Assembly: GCF_000317435.1 (NCBI RefSeq)
Contig: NC_019751.1
Coordinates: 3,472,001-3,536,000 of the forward strand
Reading direction: 5' to 3'
DNA from: Calothrix sp. PCC 6303
Lineage (GTDB): Bacteria; Cyanobacteriota; Cyanobacteriia; Cyanobacteriales; Nostocaceae
Length of the DNA stretch: 64,000 bases
Shown: piece by piece, positions 1 to 9,061 of the stretch
How positions within the stretch are numbered: the stretch's first letter is position 1
Layout of the letters: each line of letters opens with the position of its first letter
Program-made: the position numbers and the translations under genes
The notes under the pieces: generated by a model
What the model was told of the DNA's origin: nothing
Database searches by the model: none
What the model saw: only the letters and a program-made list of their open reading frames with translations

Positions 1-1
1 G

Positions 2-1318
2 CTAGTTCTGCAACTCAAACAGGAATATAACCTTGCACCAGGAATAAGTCGGGTTTGGTTACAACGAGGTGAGATTTTGCCCTTGTTGGATGGGTTGGAT
101 GAGTTGGGGTTAGAAAAACAACGAAAATGTATTCACGCAATTAATCAATATTTACAGGAAGATGCAACGCGGGATTTAGTTGTTTGCTGTCGAGAGGAAG
201 AATATATTGCTGGGGAGGAACAACTTTCAACGCTGCATGGTGCGGTATGTTTGCAGGAATTAGCAGATGGGCAAATTCAGGATTATTTAAATCAGTTGAA
301 TCGCGGGGATTTGTGGCAAAGTATCCAAAATAATGCTGATTTTTTGGAGTTGGCAAGGACTCCTTTGTTATTGTCGATGATGGTGGTTGCCTATCAAGGA
401 CGGGCAATCCAGACAAAGGAAGAGTTATTTGATGCTTATATTGAGCGGAGATTTGAGTTGTTGCCTGTGGTGAAAGGGGAACCGGAACGCAGAAAAATCA
501 TGCGTTTTTTGGTGTTTTTAGCGCAGCGATTGCGAGGAACACAAACGGAGTTTTTGATTGAGAATATGCAGCCTAGTTGGTTGCAAAATCGTAGGCAAAG
601 ATTGATTTTTGGGCTAATTTTTGGACTAATTTTTGGGCTAATTTTTGGGCTAATTTTTGGGCTAATTTTTGGGCTGATTTTTGGGCTGATTTATGGACTG
701 ATTTATGGGCTGATTATAGGGCTGATTTATGGGCTGATTATAGGGCAAAGTGATATTAAATTAGTTGAAGCCATTCAATTCTCCTTTACACTTTCTGCAC
801 TCAAAAGATTGTTTACAAATTTCTTTGGTTGGCTGATTTTAGGGCTGATTTTGGGGCGGATTTTGGGGCTGATTATAGGGCTGATTTATGGGCTGATTTA
901 TGAGATGATTTATGGGCTGCAAGGTGAGATTGTCAATAAATCAACTCCCAATCAAGGCATTCGGAACTCAGCTAAAAATATGGTGATCCTCACATTCATA
1001 TTTAGCTTCATTTTTCTAGTTGGACAAATTTGGTTAAAGCCATTTTTACTCCAATTTGTCGAAGCTAAGGAAGCAACTAAACTTCTAACTTTATCCCAAG
1101 CCATGATAATCTTTTCAACATTTTATTCTGGTGGTGGAATAGCCTGCATCCAACACTTTTCCCTTCGCTTGGTACTTTGGCACAATCGCTACATCCCCTG
1201 GAACTATGTCAAATTCCTCAGCCGTGCAGCAGAACGCCGTTTTATCCAACAAATAGGCGGACGTTATCGCTTTATCCACCGTTTACTACTGGAACACTTC
1301 GCCGATATGCGGGTTTAA
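2..1318 (+). CDS. NACHT-family NTPase with GxxxG membrane arrays (5' partial)
   Basis: The reading frame is open from the left window edge, so the N-terminus and Walker A are missing. What remains starts just before a Walker B segment (LPLLDGLDELG), followed by the NACHT sensor-like CCREEEY and LARTPLLLSMMVV segments. The first possible internal start (TTG at 77) lies inside the NACHT core and is not a real start. The second half carries two arrays in which Gly recurs every four residues (GLIF/GLIY/GLII units, about nt 601-748 and 835-915), then another hydrophobic stretch and a basic tail (FLSRAAERRFIQQIGG...). NACHT proteins are STAND NTPases that oligomerise on sensing a trigger. The glycine-spaced helices suggest a membrane-embedded effector or anchor; that is inference. 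Confidence 0.85.
   Translation, partial: LVLQLKQEYNLAPGISRVWLQRGEILPLLDGLDELGLEKQRKCIHAINQYLQEDATRDLVVCCREEEYIAGEEQLSTLHGAVCLQELADGQIQDYLNQLNRGDLWQSIQNNADFLELARTPLLLSMMVVAYQGRAIQTKEELFDAYIERRFELLPVVKGEPERRKIMRFLVFLAQRLRGTQTEFLIENMQPSWLQNRRQRLIFGLIFGLIFGLIFGLIFGLIFGLIFGLIYGLIYGLIIGLIYGLIIGQSDIKLVEAIQFSFTLSALKRLFTNFFGWLILGLILGRILGLIIGLIYGLIYEMIYGLQGEIVNKSTPNQGIRNSAKNMVILTFIFSFIFLVGQIWLKPFLLQFVEAKEATKLLTLSQAMIIFSTFYSGGGIACIQHFSLRLVLWHNRYIPWNYVKFLSRAAERRFIQQIGGRYRFIHRLLLEHFADMRV
601..915 (+). repeat. 12-bp tandem repeat arrays inside NACHT gene
   Basis: A unit close to TTTGGGCTAATT is repeated about a dozen times (nt 601-748) and again in degenerate form (nt 835-915). The period is 12 bp, so it stays in frame and encodes a four-residue GLI[FYI] unit. 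The first copies are almost identical and later ones diverge to GLIY/GLII, as expected of replication slippage followed by drift. Confidence 0.85.
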
Positions 1319-1386
1319 TCACCTTGATTTAGCAACCCCAGAAACCCCGTTCATTCAGTCGCAGTGAAAAATCGTTGTTAAATGTG

Positions 1387-1403
1387 GAGAAACCCGGTTT
1401 CTC
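1387..1403. repeat. Short palindrome (GAGAAACCCGGTTTCTC)
   Basis: An 8-bp perfect inverted repeat with one central base lies in the 179-bp spacer between the NACHT and HEAT-NTPase genes. It lacks a T-run, so it looks like a dispersed cyanobacterial palindrome rather than a terminator. Confidence 0.5.
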
Positions 1404-1497
1404 ACCACCCACGCGGTGTTAGGCTACCACGCAAATTTAAACTCATAACAAAAAACAATAAAATAGATAAAGTTACCTAACTGGAGCCATAATACTG

Positions 1498-3933
1498 GTG
1501 AAAGCCACAAAAGCGATCGCCCAAAAATTCTACACCTTGTCTGTACTGTGTTTGTTGTTATTTCTGATGTTTACAGGAAATAGCTGGGCGCAAATTCCTA
1601 CTGATACAAAAATCACCCCCATAGTTGAAAAACTGATTGATAACAATGCCCGTGTGCGTTTAGAAGCACATGACGCACTTGTAAGTATTGGTTCGGGTGC
1701 AGTGCCGACGTTGGTAGAAAACCTCAAAAACCCAGATTGTAACATTCGCTGGCGTGCGGCTTGGGTTTTGGGTGATATGGGTACGGAAGCTGCGACTGCG
1801 GTGGGTGCGCTGACGGAAGCTTTGCAGGATGAAGATACCCAAGTGCGGATGTATGCAGTATTGGCTTTGGGTGAAATTGGCATACCTGCAAAATCTGCGG
1901 TTCCGGCTTTGATGGCAGCTTTGCAGGATAAAGAACAATATGTTCGCATTTATGCAGCTTCAGCTTTGAGACGGATTGGTACGGAGGCAAAAGTTGCGGT
2001 TCCGTCTTTGATTAATGCTTTAAAAGATAGTAATCCACGGGTGCGAAAAAATGCGGCTTTGGCTTTGGGTGCAATGGGAACTGAAGCTAATTCTGCGGTA
2101 AAGGTTTTAATTCCTTTGTTGAATGACAGTGAATATTATGTGCGATATGCAGTAGTTAAGGGTTTGGGTGGTGTTATTGGTGCTTATCAGGATGTGGCTG
2201 ATAATTTGCCTAGTGCAAAATTAGCGAAGGTGATAGGAGATTTTGAACAGGTAATCAAAATTCTGGAATCACACAAAGAGAATTTTACCGAAGTGGATAA
2301 TGCCCGTATCCGTCGTCCTTTGGAAGCATTGAAGGCTGAGAAGGAAACGCGATTATTTGATGTTGCGATCGCGTGGGCGTTGAAACATAAGTTACTTTTA
2401 GGGATAGTTATCTATGTAACTGTACTACCTTCGCTCTGGCTGATACTTCTAAAAATCAAGCCTTTGTGGCTATTGCAAATTAATAATACCCTAAAACCTT
2501 ATACCGATTTTTCCCTGCCATTTATCAGTATTAATGTGCCATTGCGGTACGTCTTATTTATTGGTTGGTTTCATTTCCATCCCCAAGTACTGGATGCATG
2601 GGTAAACAAGTATATCGAGTCAGCGCGATCGCAGTTTCCCAAAAAAGACACTGTTACTAGTCGTAGTAATTATATTCCGATTCCGGTTGTCTTGGATGGC
2701 AATACCTTACCCCAATTAACACCAGAGAATTTACGTCCAACTTTTGAAAAACAGCGCAGTTGCTTGGTAATTTGTGGCGAAGGTGGCATTGGTAAAACTA
2801 GTTTAGCCTGTCAAATAGCCAATTGGAGTATTGCACAACAGCAAGATCAGCGACTTTGCGAACATCTAATGCTACCCGTACTTTTAGAAGACGAATTTCG
2901 TCAAGTTGATGGTAAATTAGCACTAATTGAAGCCATTCGTGGACAACTGCGATCGCTTATTGATGAACCTGAACCTATATGTGAAGAGTTGCTATTAAAG
3001 CTACTCAGAAAAAGACGTATTTTAGTCATAGTTGATCGATTTTCAGAACTAAATTCAACTACCCGTGAAGCTTTACAAGCAGATTCACCAGATTTTCCGG
3101 TAAATGCGTTGGTGATTACTTCCCGTTTAGAAGAAAAATTAGGACAAGTAAACAAAACTATCATCAAACCCTTGAGGATTGAAGCAAACAAGCTTTCGTC
3201 GTTTATGGAAGCGTATTTAATGCAGCGTGGTAAACGGGCTTTATTTACCGACCAGGAATTTTTTGATGCTTGTACAAAACTATCATTAATGGTGGGACAA
3301 CGTAACATCACAGTTTTGTTAGCAAAATTATACGCCGAAAAATTAATTGCCAACGTAGAAACGCGACATACCGCGTCTTTACAAAATGGTACTGTACCTG
3401 AAACAGTTCCTAATTTGATGTTGGGATATTTAAACGAGTTAAATCGCTATGTTACAGGGGAAAAATTGAATGACAGAACCGTGCATCAAGATGCAAAAGT
3501 CATTGCTTGGGAATGTCTGTCCGAAAATTATCAACCAGGAACAGCTAAACGTGAGGATTTATTAGCTGTTTTAGCTGCATTAAACCCAGATAATCCAGAT
3601 GCACGACTTGATTACCTCGAAAATAGTCTACATTTAATTCAAACCATTGGCTCCGCAAAGGATAAAATAAAATTCTGCCTTGATCCTTTAGCTGAATATT
3701 TAGCTGGACTGTATTTGGTAGACATGTACGAAGGCAACGAAAGCAAATGGCGATCGCACTTCTTCAAGAAGGCTGATGATTTGGTGAAAAATAATCATCA
3801 AGATGCCATCAAGGGATTTTTAATTGCTGTTGCTGATTGCTATTTATCGCAAATTACTAATGCAAAAAATTCTGACTTAGTGCCGCAAAAATTGAGTAAA
3901 TTAACTGGGATTCTTCCCGTGAATTTCTTCTAA
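1498..3933 (+). CDS. Membrane protein with HEAT repeats and P-loop NTPase domain
   Basis: Starts with GTG (811 aa). Residues 1-32 are a signal-peptide-like segment (hydrophobic SVLCLLLFLMF, then NSWAQ). Residues about 40-235 are PBS-lyase/HEAT-type repeats (units such as ALGEIG...AVPALMAALQD). A strong membrane segment follows at about 298-320, and a second hydrophobic stretch near 345-365. A P-loop NTPase domain comes next: Walker A GEGGIGKTS near 425-433 and Walker B-like RRILVIVDRF near 505-514. The C-terminal third is helical and unassigned. If the signal peptide is used, the HEAT solenoid is periplasmic and the NTPase cytoplasmic, implying transmembrane sensing. The NACHT gene upstream has the same orientation and may be functionally linked. 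Confidence 0.8.
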   Translation: MKATKAIAQKFYTLSVLCLLLFLMFTGNSWAQIPTDTKITPIVEKLIDNNARVRLEAHDALVSIGSGAVPTLVENLKNPDCNIRWRAAWVLGDMGTEAATAVGALTEALQDEDTQVRMYAVLALGEIGIPAKSAVPALMAALQDKEQYVRIYAASALRRIGTEAKVAVPSLINALKDSNPRVRKNAALALGAMGTEANSAVKVLIPLLNDSEYYVRYAVVKGLGGVIGAYQDVADNLPSAKLAKVIGDFEQVIKILESHKENFTEVDNARIRRPLEALKAEKETRLFDVAIAWALKHKLLLGIVIYVTVLPSLWLILLKIKPLWLLQINNTLKPYTDFSLPFISINVPLRYVLFIGWFHFHPQVLDAWVNKYIESARSQFPKKDTVTSRSNYIPIPVVLDGNTLPQLTPENLRPTFEKQRSCLVICGEGGIGKTSLACQIANWSIAQQQDQRLCEHLMLPVLLEDEFRQVDGKLALIEAIRGQLRSLIDEPEPICEELLLKLLRKRRILVIVDRFSELNSTTREALQADSPDFPVNALVITSRLEEKLGQVNKTIIKPLRIEANKLSSFMEAYLMQRGKRALFTDQEFFDACTKLSLMVGQRNITVLLAKLYAEKLIANVETRHTASLQNGTVPETVPNLMLGYLNELNRYVTGEKLNDRTVHQDAKVIAWECLSENYQPGTAKREDLLAVLAALNPDNPDARLDYLENSLHLIQTIGSAKDKIKFCLDPLAEYLAGLYLVDMYEGNESKWRSHFFKKADDLVKNNHQDAIKGFLIAVADCYLSQITNAKNSDLVPQKLSKLTGILPVNFF

Positions 3934-3998
3934 TAATTCAACATTCAATTACATTTCGCAAAAACCAGCCCCAGCAAATTCAGATCCTCTACTATTCC

Positions 3999-4277
3999 CT
4001 AACTTCTGCGTGCAAACTCAATCGTCGGTACCAAAGGATCAGAAACCAAACCTACACCAACAAAACCCCAACGCTTGATTAAATCTCCCAATTGGCTATC
4101 AGCAACCGACTCTACAGTTAAGCGACTTGCTAATTCACCAGCATGGGTGTTGAGATAGCTTAAAGCCTCAAAATCTTCTCGAAATAGTAGCAAGTAGCTA
4201 GATTTATCATCAGGACGTGCCGCTAAGTAACGTCCATCACTTTTGGAGCGAATTAAATAATAACTGCTGTAAACCAT
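3999..4277 (-). CDS. Conserved hypothetical protein, ~92 aa
   Basis: Small acidic-to-neutral protein with no motif I recognise. The ATG giving MVYSSYYLIRSKSDG... at 4277 is preferred over the upstream in-frame start at 4304 because the protein-like composition begins there. The segment SDGRYLAARPDDKSSYLLLF looks like a compact beta-rich domain, followed by a helical part. It is convergent with the HEAT-NTPase gene and divergent from the deaminase gene. No function is proposed. Confidence 0.6.
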   Translation of the reverse strand: MVYSSYYLIRSKSDGRYLAARPDDKSSYLLLFREDFEALSYLNTHAGELASRLTVESVADSQLGDLIKRWGFVGVGLVSDPLVPTIEFARRS

Positions 4278-4484
4278 ATTAATCAAGCAAATCTGACCCA
4301 ACATCTAGCAAGACTATAACCCAGATTTTATAAGTTACCTCAGACAAACAGCGACAATTTGAAGTTACTAGGGGTGAACAACCCTTTGCCCAATTATTCA
4401 CCTTACTCATTACTTATTTTTAATCCTACTTATTTTCTGTAGTTTTTGTTAACATTAGTTAAATTCTGCATCCAAAGCACCACT

Positions 4485-5537
4485 ATGGCATTATACGCGG
4501 AACTTCATCGACATCTCGGCGGTTCAGTTGTACCTCGTGTGTTATGGCGATATTTCCAAAGACATAAGTCGGATATCGCTTCACGCTTTGCTGACTATCC
4601 TGGATTTGAAGACTTTTATACTAAACCCCGTAATACTCTTGATGAGTACCTCGAATTGCACACATTAGTAGAGAGTGTGCAAACGGTTGAAACTTTACCC
4701 TACTTTATTTACCGCCTACTACGCGGTGCCTACATTTTTGAAAATCTTGCTTACTTAGAACTACGTTACACTCCGTATCTGCGAACACCTGAGCATTTGA
4801 CTCAATCAGAACGCATCGAGAAAATGGCGGAAATCGTCGATGTTGTGGGTAAAGCTAGTCAGATTCCCGAATACCCCATTGTTACAAGCCAAATCCTCTG
4901 TATGCATTCACGTTTACCTTACGAGGTGAATAAAGCAATCGTGGATTTAGCAGTCCAAAATCCCAAATATGTATGTGCGGTAGATGTGGCAGGTGGTGAT
5001 AGTTATTACGCTGAACGCTTGAGTGAATGGGCGAAATTATACGAATATGCTTTGGAAAAAGGAGTTAAAACCACCGGACATCTCTATGAGACTACAGCAG
5101 GTTGTTACCCTGATTTGCTGCCATATTTAATGCGAATTGGACATGGTATTCAAATTCCCTTACTGTATCCAGAATTACTTAAAGAAGTAGCACAGCGGGG
5201 ACAATGCTTAGAGGTTTGTCCTACAACCTATTCTAAAACAGGAACATTACAAGATATTCGCCAGCTAAAGACAGTATTTGATCGTTGTTTTGAAGCTGGT
5301 GTTGACATTGCCATTTGTACTGACAATGCTGGATTACATAATGTTCGTTTACCCTTTGAATATGAAAATCTATTAACTAACGACATTATTGGTTTCCAGC
5401 AGTTACAAGCTTGCCAAGATGCAGCCTTTAAACATGCTTTTGCTTGGCGTTATGGTAAACGTCCCGCATCATTGCTAAATGGATTATTGCACTCTGAAGA
5501 TGCTGATGTGTCAGTGTTGAATGAGCACAGGGTGTAA
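4485..5537 (+). CDS. Adenosine deaminase-like amidohydrolase
   Basis: The ATG at 4485 (350 aa) is preferred because the metal-binding start of the family follows immediately (ELHRHLGGSV, equivalent to the HxH of adenosine/AMP deaminases). Further family marks are GHLYETTAG (region of the catalytic Glu), RIGHGI (metal His) and ICTDNAGL (region of the metal-binding Asp, usually STDDP). The fold is the zinc TIM-barrel that hydrolytically deaminates purine nucleosides. HLGG instead of HLDG and TDNAG instead of TDDP set it apart from classical adenosine deaminase, so the substrate could be another nucleoside or base. It stands alone, convergent with the peroxiredoxin gene. Confidence 0.85.
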   Translation: MALYAELHRHLGGSVVPRVLWRYFQRHKSDIASRFADYPGFEDFYTKPRNTLDEYLELHTLVESVQTVETLPYFIYRLLRGAYIFENLAYLELRYTPYLRTPEHLTQSERIEKMAEIVDVVGKASQIPEYPIVTSQILCMHSRLPYEVNKAIVDLAVQNPKYVCAVDVAGGDSYYAERLSEWAKLYEYALEKGVKTTGHLYETTAGCYPDLLPYLMRIGHGIQIPLLYPELLKEVAQRGQCLEVCPTTYSKTGTLQDIRQLKTVFDRCFEAGVDIAICTDNAGLHNVRLPFEYENLLTNDIIGFQQLQACQDAAFKHAFAWRYGKRPASLLNGLLHSEDADVSVLNEHRV

Positions 5538-5582
5538 CGTTTACGATACATGCACCATCAACCGCTTTGTATAGTGCGTAAG

Positions 5583-6074
5583 TTATTGGATGTTTCCACC
5601 AGCCTGTATTAACTGCAATTTCTCTAAAACTGCTGCTGCATGTGCTTTTACTTTCACTTTTATCCAAGCATGGGCAATTTTTTGATCTGGTGTAATCAAA
5701 AAAGTTGAACGTTCAATACCCATATATTCTTTGCCCATGAACTTCTTTAATTTCCAAACACCATAATTGTCGGCTATTTCGTGTAGGCGATCGCTTAGAA
5801 GATTAATAGTTAAATTATGCTTGTTGATAAACTTACAGTGGGTTTTCTCCAAATCTGTACTGACACCTAAGATTTCTGCACCTAATTCTTGAAATTTTGG
5901 TAGATATTCACTAAAATCCTTGGCTTCAGTAGTGCAACCAGGGGTGTCATCCTTGGGATAAAAGTAGAGAATCAACCATTTACCCTGATAATCTGCCAAG
6001 GTTGTAATTTTTTCGTCTTGGTTGGGTGCGGAGAAATCGGGTGCTGCTTGTCCTGGTTGAGGAATATCGGTCAT
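5583..6074 (-). CDS. bcp: Peroxiredoxin, BCP/PrxQ family
   Basis: 163 aa from the ATG at 6074 (MTDIPQPGQAAPDFSAPN), the typical N-terminus; an upstream in-frame ATG at 6116 adds an unconserved tail. The peroxidatic Cys47 lies in DDTPGCTTEAKDF. The family thiol peroxidase reduces H2O2 and organic hydroperoxides using thioredoxin. The Cys five residues after the peroxidatic Cys, present in many PrxQ proteins, is absent (Asp there). The only other Cys is Cys80 in KTHCKFINKH, so this is either a 1-Cys enzyme or uses Cys80 for resolution. Confidence 0.9.
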   Translation of the reverse strand: MTDIPQPGQAAPDFSAPNQDEKITTLADYQGKWLILYFYPKDDTPGCTTEAKDFSEYLPKFQELGAEILGVSTDLEKTHCKFINKHNLTINLLSDRLHEIADNYGVWKLKKFMGKEYMGIERSTFLITPDQKIAHAWIKVKVKAHAAAVLEKLQLIQAGGNIQ

Positions 6075-6140
6075 GATTTTTGTGAGTGAGTGCAAAAATG
6101 GTTGGAAAGTCATCACTCAAAAATCTTACCTCAGCAGATC

Positions 6141-6170
6141 AAAAAAATGCGAGATTCCAAGAATCTCGCA
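6141..6170 (-). terminator. Intrinsic terminator of the LCP gene
   Basis: A perfect 10-bp stem (TGCGAGATTC/GAATCTCGCA, 3-nt loop) at 6148-6170 is followed on the minus strand by seven Ts (A-run at 6141-6147). It lies 38 bp downstream of the LCP gene stop. Confidence 0.85.
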
Positions 6171-6207
6171 CTCCTACAAATAAGTCAGAATATAAAATTT
6201 TTCTAAA

Positions 6208-7644
6208 CTATTTCCAATCTCGACCCACGCGAATCGTGATATCAGATTCCAAATCACCTGTTGCAGCTACTTCCACATCGCCAAAGCCGAGACTTTTCTG
6301 TAATGCTTCACCTTGTTCGCGGCTACCCTTTTGAACAATAATTTGAGTTTTGTGCTGAATATCTGACCAATCAGCAATCGGATAAACCTTCGCAAAACCT
6401 TTTTGTTTAAAGGAGTTAACCACTTTTTCTGTTAAACCAGATTCATTTGCAGCATTTTGAATAGCGATTTTCAAGCTAGGAAGTGGTTTTGTAATTGATT
6501 GCATCCCCCCAATATTTACCCCAACGTAGTTCCTTAATAAATCAACTTGCCCAGTTAAATCTAACCAGTAACTATCTGGATCTGCACTCAAGCGGCTAAA
6601 AATACCAGGTAAAATTGTCATTTGAAAATTATCGCGTTCAACATTGGTAGAAAAATTCACCAAAGCCATCATTTCTGCTAATTTCAAATCAGTATCAAAA
6701 TACTTTCGCATCACCCGGATTAACTGGGGCAATCTAGGTACCACCGCAGGACTGGAAAGTCTTTCTCTTAATGCTGCAAATAGAACTTGTTGGCGCTGGA
6801 CTCGTTCTAAATCTGCCATTTTTGGAGTCCGATAGCGAACGAATTGTTCTGCTTGTTCACCATTGAGAGTTTGCCAACCATTAACCAAATTAATGGGTAA
6901 TTGTTTGGAACCTGCTTCAGATTGCATTGCCTGGGGGATGAATACATCGACTCCACCCAATTGGTTAACTAGCTGTTGTAAACCACTGGTAGAAATACGA
7001 ATATAACGGTCAATTGGCGCATTGCTGAGGGATCTACTAATTGTTCTGAGTGCTAATGCAGGACCACCTTGGGAGTTGGCATCAGCGACTTTACTGAGTC
7101 CTTTTTCGGGGATCGAAATCATCGTATCTTTGGGGATCGATAATACTCGAATGGACTTATTGTCTGGGTTGAGGCGAACTAAGATCATTGTATCGCTTTT
7201 ACCAGCAAAACTTTCTGGAGAACCATCAGTAGTACCTGCAACAGGTTCGATCCCCATGAGTAAAATATTCATGGGACGAGTCAATTTATACTGAGATATA
7301 TCGCTCCACAAATCTTCTGGTAGTGCGGCTTTTTCAGCAGTTTTTCCTGACCATGCCAACTCTTCATCAGTGCGTTCTGTTGTACTCCACAAAGGAGTCC
7401 ACAGTGCCAGACTTGATACTAGTAAGCCCGAAAGTGTCGCCCCAATGGAGACAGTGAGGATCCAAAATAGCCAACGCGGCATTGCTAAACCCAACCTGCG
7501 GTAAAGCTGGGTAGGAATAGATGCCGTAGATTCTCCTAGCTCATTTCCAGAAGTTATAGTGCCTTCTGTGACAGCTTGACCCTGTTCCCATTCAATTCTT
7601 TGGGAATTTCCCCAATCTTCTTTAAATTCCACTTGTTTAACCAC
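6208..7644 (-). CDS. LytR-CpsA-Psr (LCP) family cell-wall ligase
   Basis: About 478 aa. A short cytoplasmic N-terminus precedes one membrane helix (residues about 57-82, WLFWILTVSIGATLSGLLV). The LCP domain follows: RPMNILLMGIE, then SDTMILVRLNPDNKSIRVLSIPRD-like SIPKDTMISIP, and the Arg-containing VRYRTPKMADLERVQRQQ. A C-terminal LytR_C-type domain (about 375-478) closes it. LCP enzymes transfer lipid-linked glycopolymers onto peptidoglycan outside the membrane. I place the start at GTG 7644, just after a GGGGAG ribosome site; a TTG at 7662 is possible. Transcription ends at a strong hairpin at 6141-6170. Confidence 0.9.
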   Translation of the reverse strand: MVKQVEFKEDWGNSQRIEWEQGQAVTEGTITSGNELGESTASIPTQLYRRLGLAMPRWLFWILTVSIGATLSGLLVSSLALWTPLWSTTERTDEELAWSGKTAEKAALPEDLWSDISQYKLTRPMNILLMGIEPVAGTTDGSPESFAGKSDTMILVRLNPDNKSIRVLSIPKDTMISIPEKGLSKVADANSQGGPALALRTISRSLSNAPIDRYIRISTSGLQQLVNQLGGVDVFIPQAMQSEAGSKQLPINLVNGWQTLNGEQAEQFVRYRTPKMADLERVQRQQVLFAALRERLSSPAVVPRLPQLIRVMRKYFDTDLKLAEMMALVNFSTNVERDNFQMTILPGIFSRLSADPDSYWLDLTGQVDLLRNYVGVNIGGMQSITKPLPSLKIAIQNAANESGLTEKVVNSFKQKGFAKVYPIADWSDIQHKTQIIVQKGSREQGEALQKSLGFGDVEVAATGDLESDITIRVGRDWK

Positions 7645-7818
7645 ACATTTCTCCCCACTCAACCAACACCACTTATAACTCTAACTTTGCTCAATACAGG
7701 GAACCTATTGCTTTTCTTAAACGCTATCTTAATGCAAACTACAAAGCTTGCCAGTAGAAAAGCTCACAGTACACTTAAAGTGTCCTAAAATTACCTAAAA
7801 TTAAATCTGTAGGTCAAC

Positions 7819-8883
7819 ATGAATCATAAATTTTTTCCTGTAATCCTTGCTGGTGGTAAAGGTGAGCGTTTTTGGCCCCTTAGCCGTCTCAATCGACCGA
7901 AGCAATTTTTATGTCTCGACGGTACTGATAGAAGTTTGCTGCAAGCAACCGCAGATCGACTTATAGCCCTCACGGATAACTGGGAAAGTCTATGGGTGAT
8001 AACTTCTAATCAAATAGCTCAAGGTGTGAAAGAGCAACTTCCTGAATTACCGTCACAGAATTTATTAATTGAACCGGAGGGAAGAGATACAGCCGCAGCG
8101 GTTGCTTGGGCTAGCTTAGAAATTAAGAAACGCTACGGTGAAGATGCGATTATTGGCTTCTTCCCGGCAGATCACTGGATTGCGAACCAAGAAACATTTG
8201 CTCAAACATTAGATGCGGCTTGTGAATTAGCTGCGACAACAGAAGCAATTGTGACGTTGGGGATCAAACCAAATTTTCCTTCAACTGGCTATGGCTATAT
8301 TGAACAAGGCGAAAAGATGGGTAGCTTTCACGACCTGCCAGCTTATCATGTGAACCGTTTTACAGAAAAGCCAGACCGTGAAACAGCCGAAACTTTTTTA
8401 TCTACGGGTCGATTTAGCTGGAATAGCGGTATGTTCATATTTAGGGCGGGTGTAGTTCTGAAGGAACTTGAAACCTATGCTCCAGAGATTGTTCAACCCA
8501 TAGCACAAAAAGGTGTCGAAATCTATCCTCAGTTACCTAAAAAAAGTATAGACTATGCGCTGATGGAAAAGACAAGTTTGACATATGTCTTGCCAGTTGA
8601 TTTTGGTTGGGATGATTTGGGTGATTGGAATGCAATTGAGCGGTTGCTGAAGACAGAAGATACTGCCAATGTTGAGCTTGCGACCCATGTGGGGTTGGAT
8701 ACCCAGGGTGCGATACTATATGCCAGTGATGCCAATGAGGTCATAGTCACCATTGGTTTAGAAGACATTGTGATTGTACGCGATCGCAATGTGACTCTAA
8801 TTGTGAAAAAGGATCGCACCCAAGAAATTAAGCAAGTTCTCGCCACCATTAAGAGCGATCCCAAGTTTACCGAACTACTTTAA
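7819..8883 (+). CDS. manC: Mannose-1-phosphate guanylyltransferase
   Basis: 354 aa. The N-terminal nucleotidyltransferase signature LAGGKGERFWPLSRLNRPKQF is present, followed by EPEGRDTAAAVAW, FFPADHWI (metal and sugar-phosphate site), FTEKPD and NSGMFIFR, all typical of GDP-mannose pyrophosphorylases. The C-terminus is a short left-handed beta-helix-like segment, without the isomerase domain of bifunctional ManC/AlgA. It makes GDP-mannose for polysaccharide and glycan synthesis. It is divergent from the LCP gene; together they fit cell-surface polysaccharide biology. Confidence 0.93.
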   Translation: MNHKFFPVILAGGKGERFWPLSRLNRPKQFLCLDGTDRSLLQATADRLIALTDNWESLWVITSNQIAQGVKEQLPELPSQNLLIEPEGRDTAAAVAWASLEIKKRYGEDAIIGFFPADHWIANQETFAQTLDAACELAATTEAIVTLGIKPNFPSTGYGYIEQGEKMGSFHDLPAYHVNRFTEKPDRETAETFLSTGRFSWNSGMFIFRAGVVLKELETYAPEIVQPIAQKGVEIYPQLPKKSIDYALMEKTSLTYVLPVDFGWDDLGDWNAIERLLKTEDTANVELATHVGLDTQGAILYASDANEVIVTIGLEDIVIVRDRNVTLIVKKDRTQEIKQVLATIKSDPKFTELL

Positions 8884-9016
8884 GGGTTCATAGTTTAGGG
8901 TTAGAGTCTGGAGATTAAGAAATTATTTATTTTGAGTATCTTGGTGTTTTTATCCCTAGTGACATCTAAAAATAGCGACTCAAGACTCTAACCCTTATTA
9001 AAAGATAGAACCCTTG
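8881..9016. repeat. Imperfect long inverted repeat downstream of manC
   Basis: Arms 8881-8909 and 8983-9016 are complementary with small indels, with a 13-bp perfect core (AGGGTTAGAGTCT at 8897-8909 against 8983-8995). The spacer is about 73 bp. It begins at the manC stop codon. It could fold as a long hairpin in the 3' UTR or be a MITE-like relic. Confidence 0.65.
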
Positions 9017-9061
9017 ATAGAGGGTCATTTACTGCTATTTTTAGTATAACTCAACAATAAT

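Noticed and set aside
1530-1990. Overlapping minus-strand frames across the HEAT region
   Set aside because: They mirror the repeat codon pattern of the plus-strand HEAT gene and have no protein-like features.
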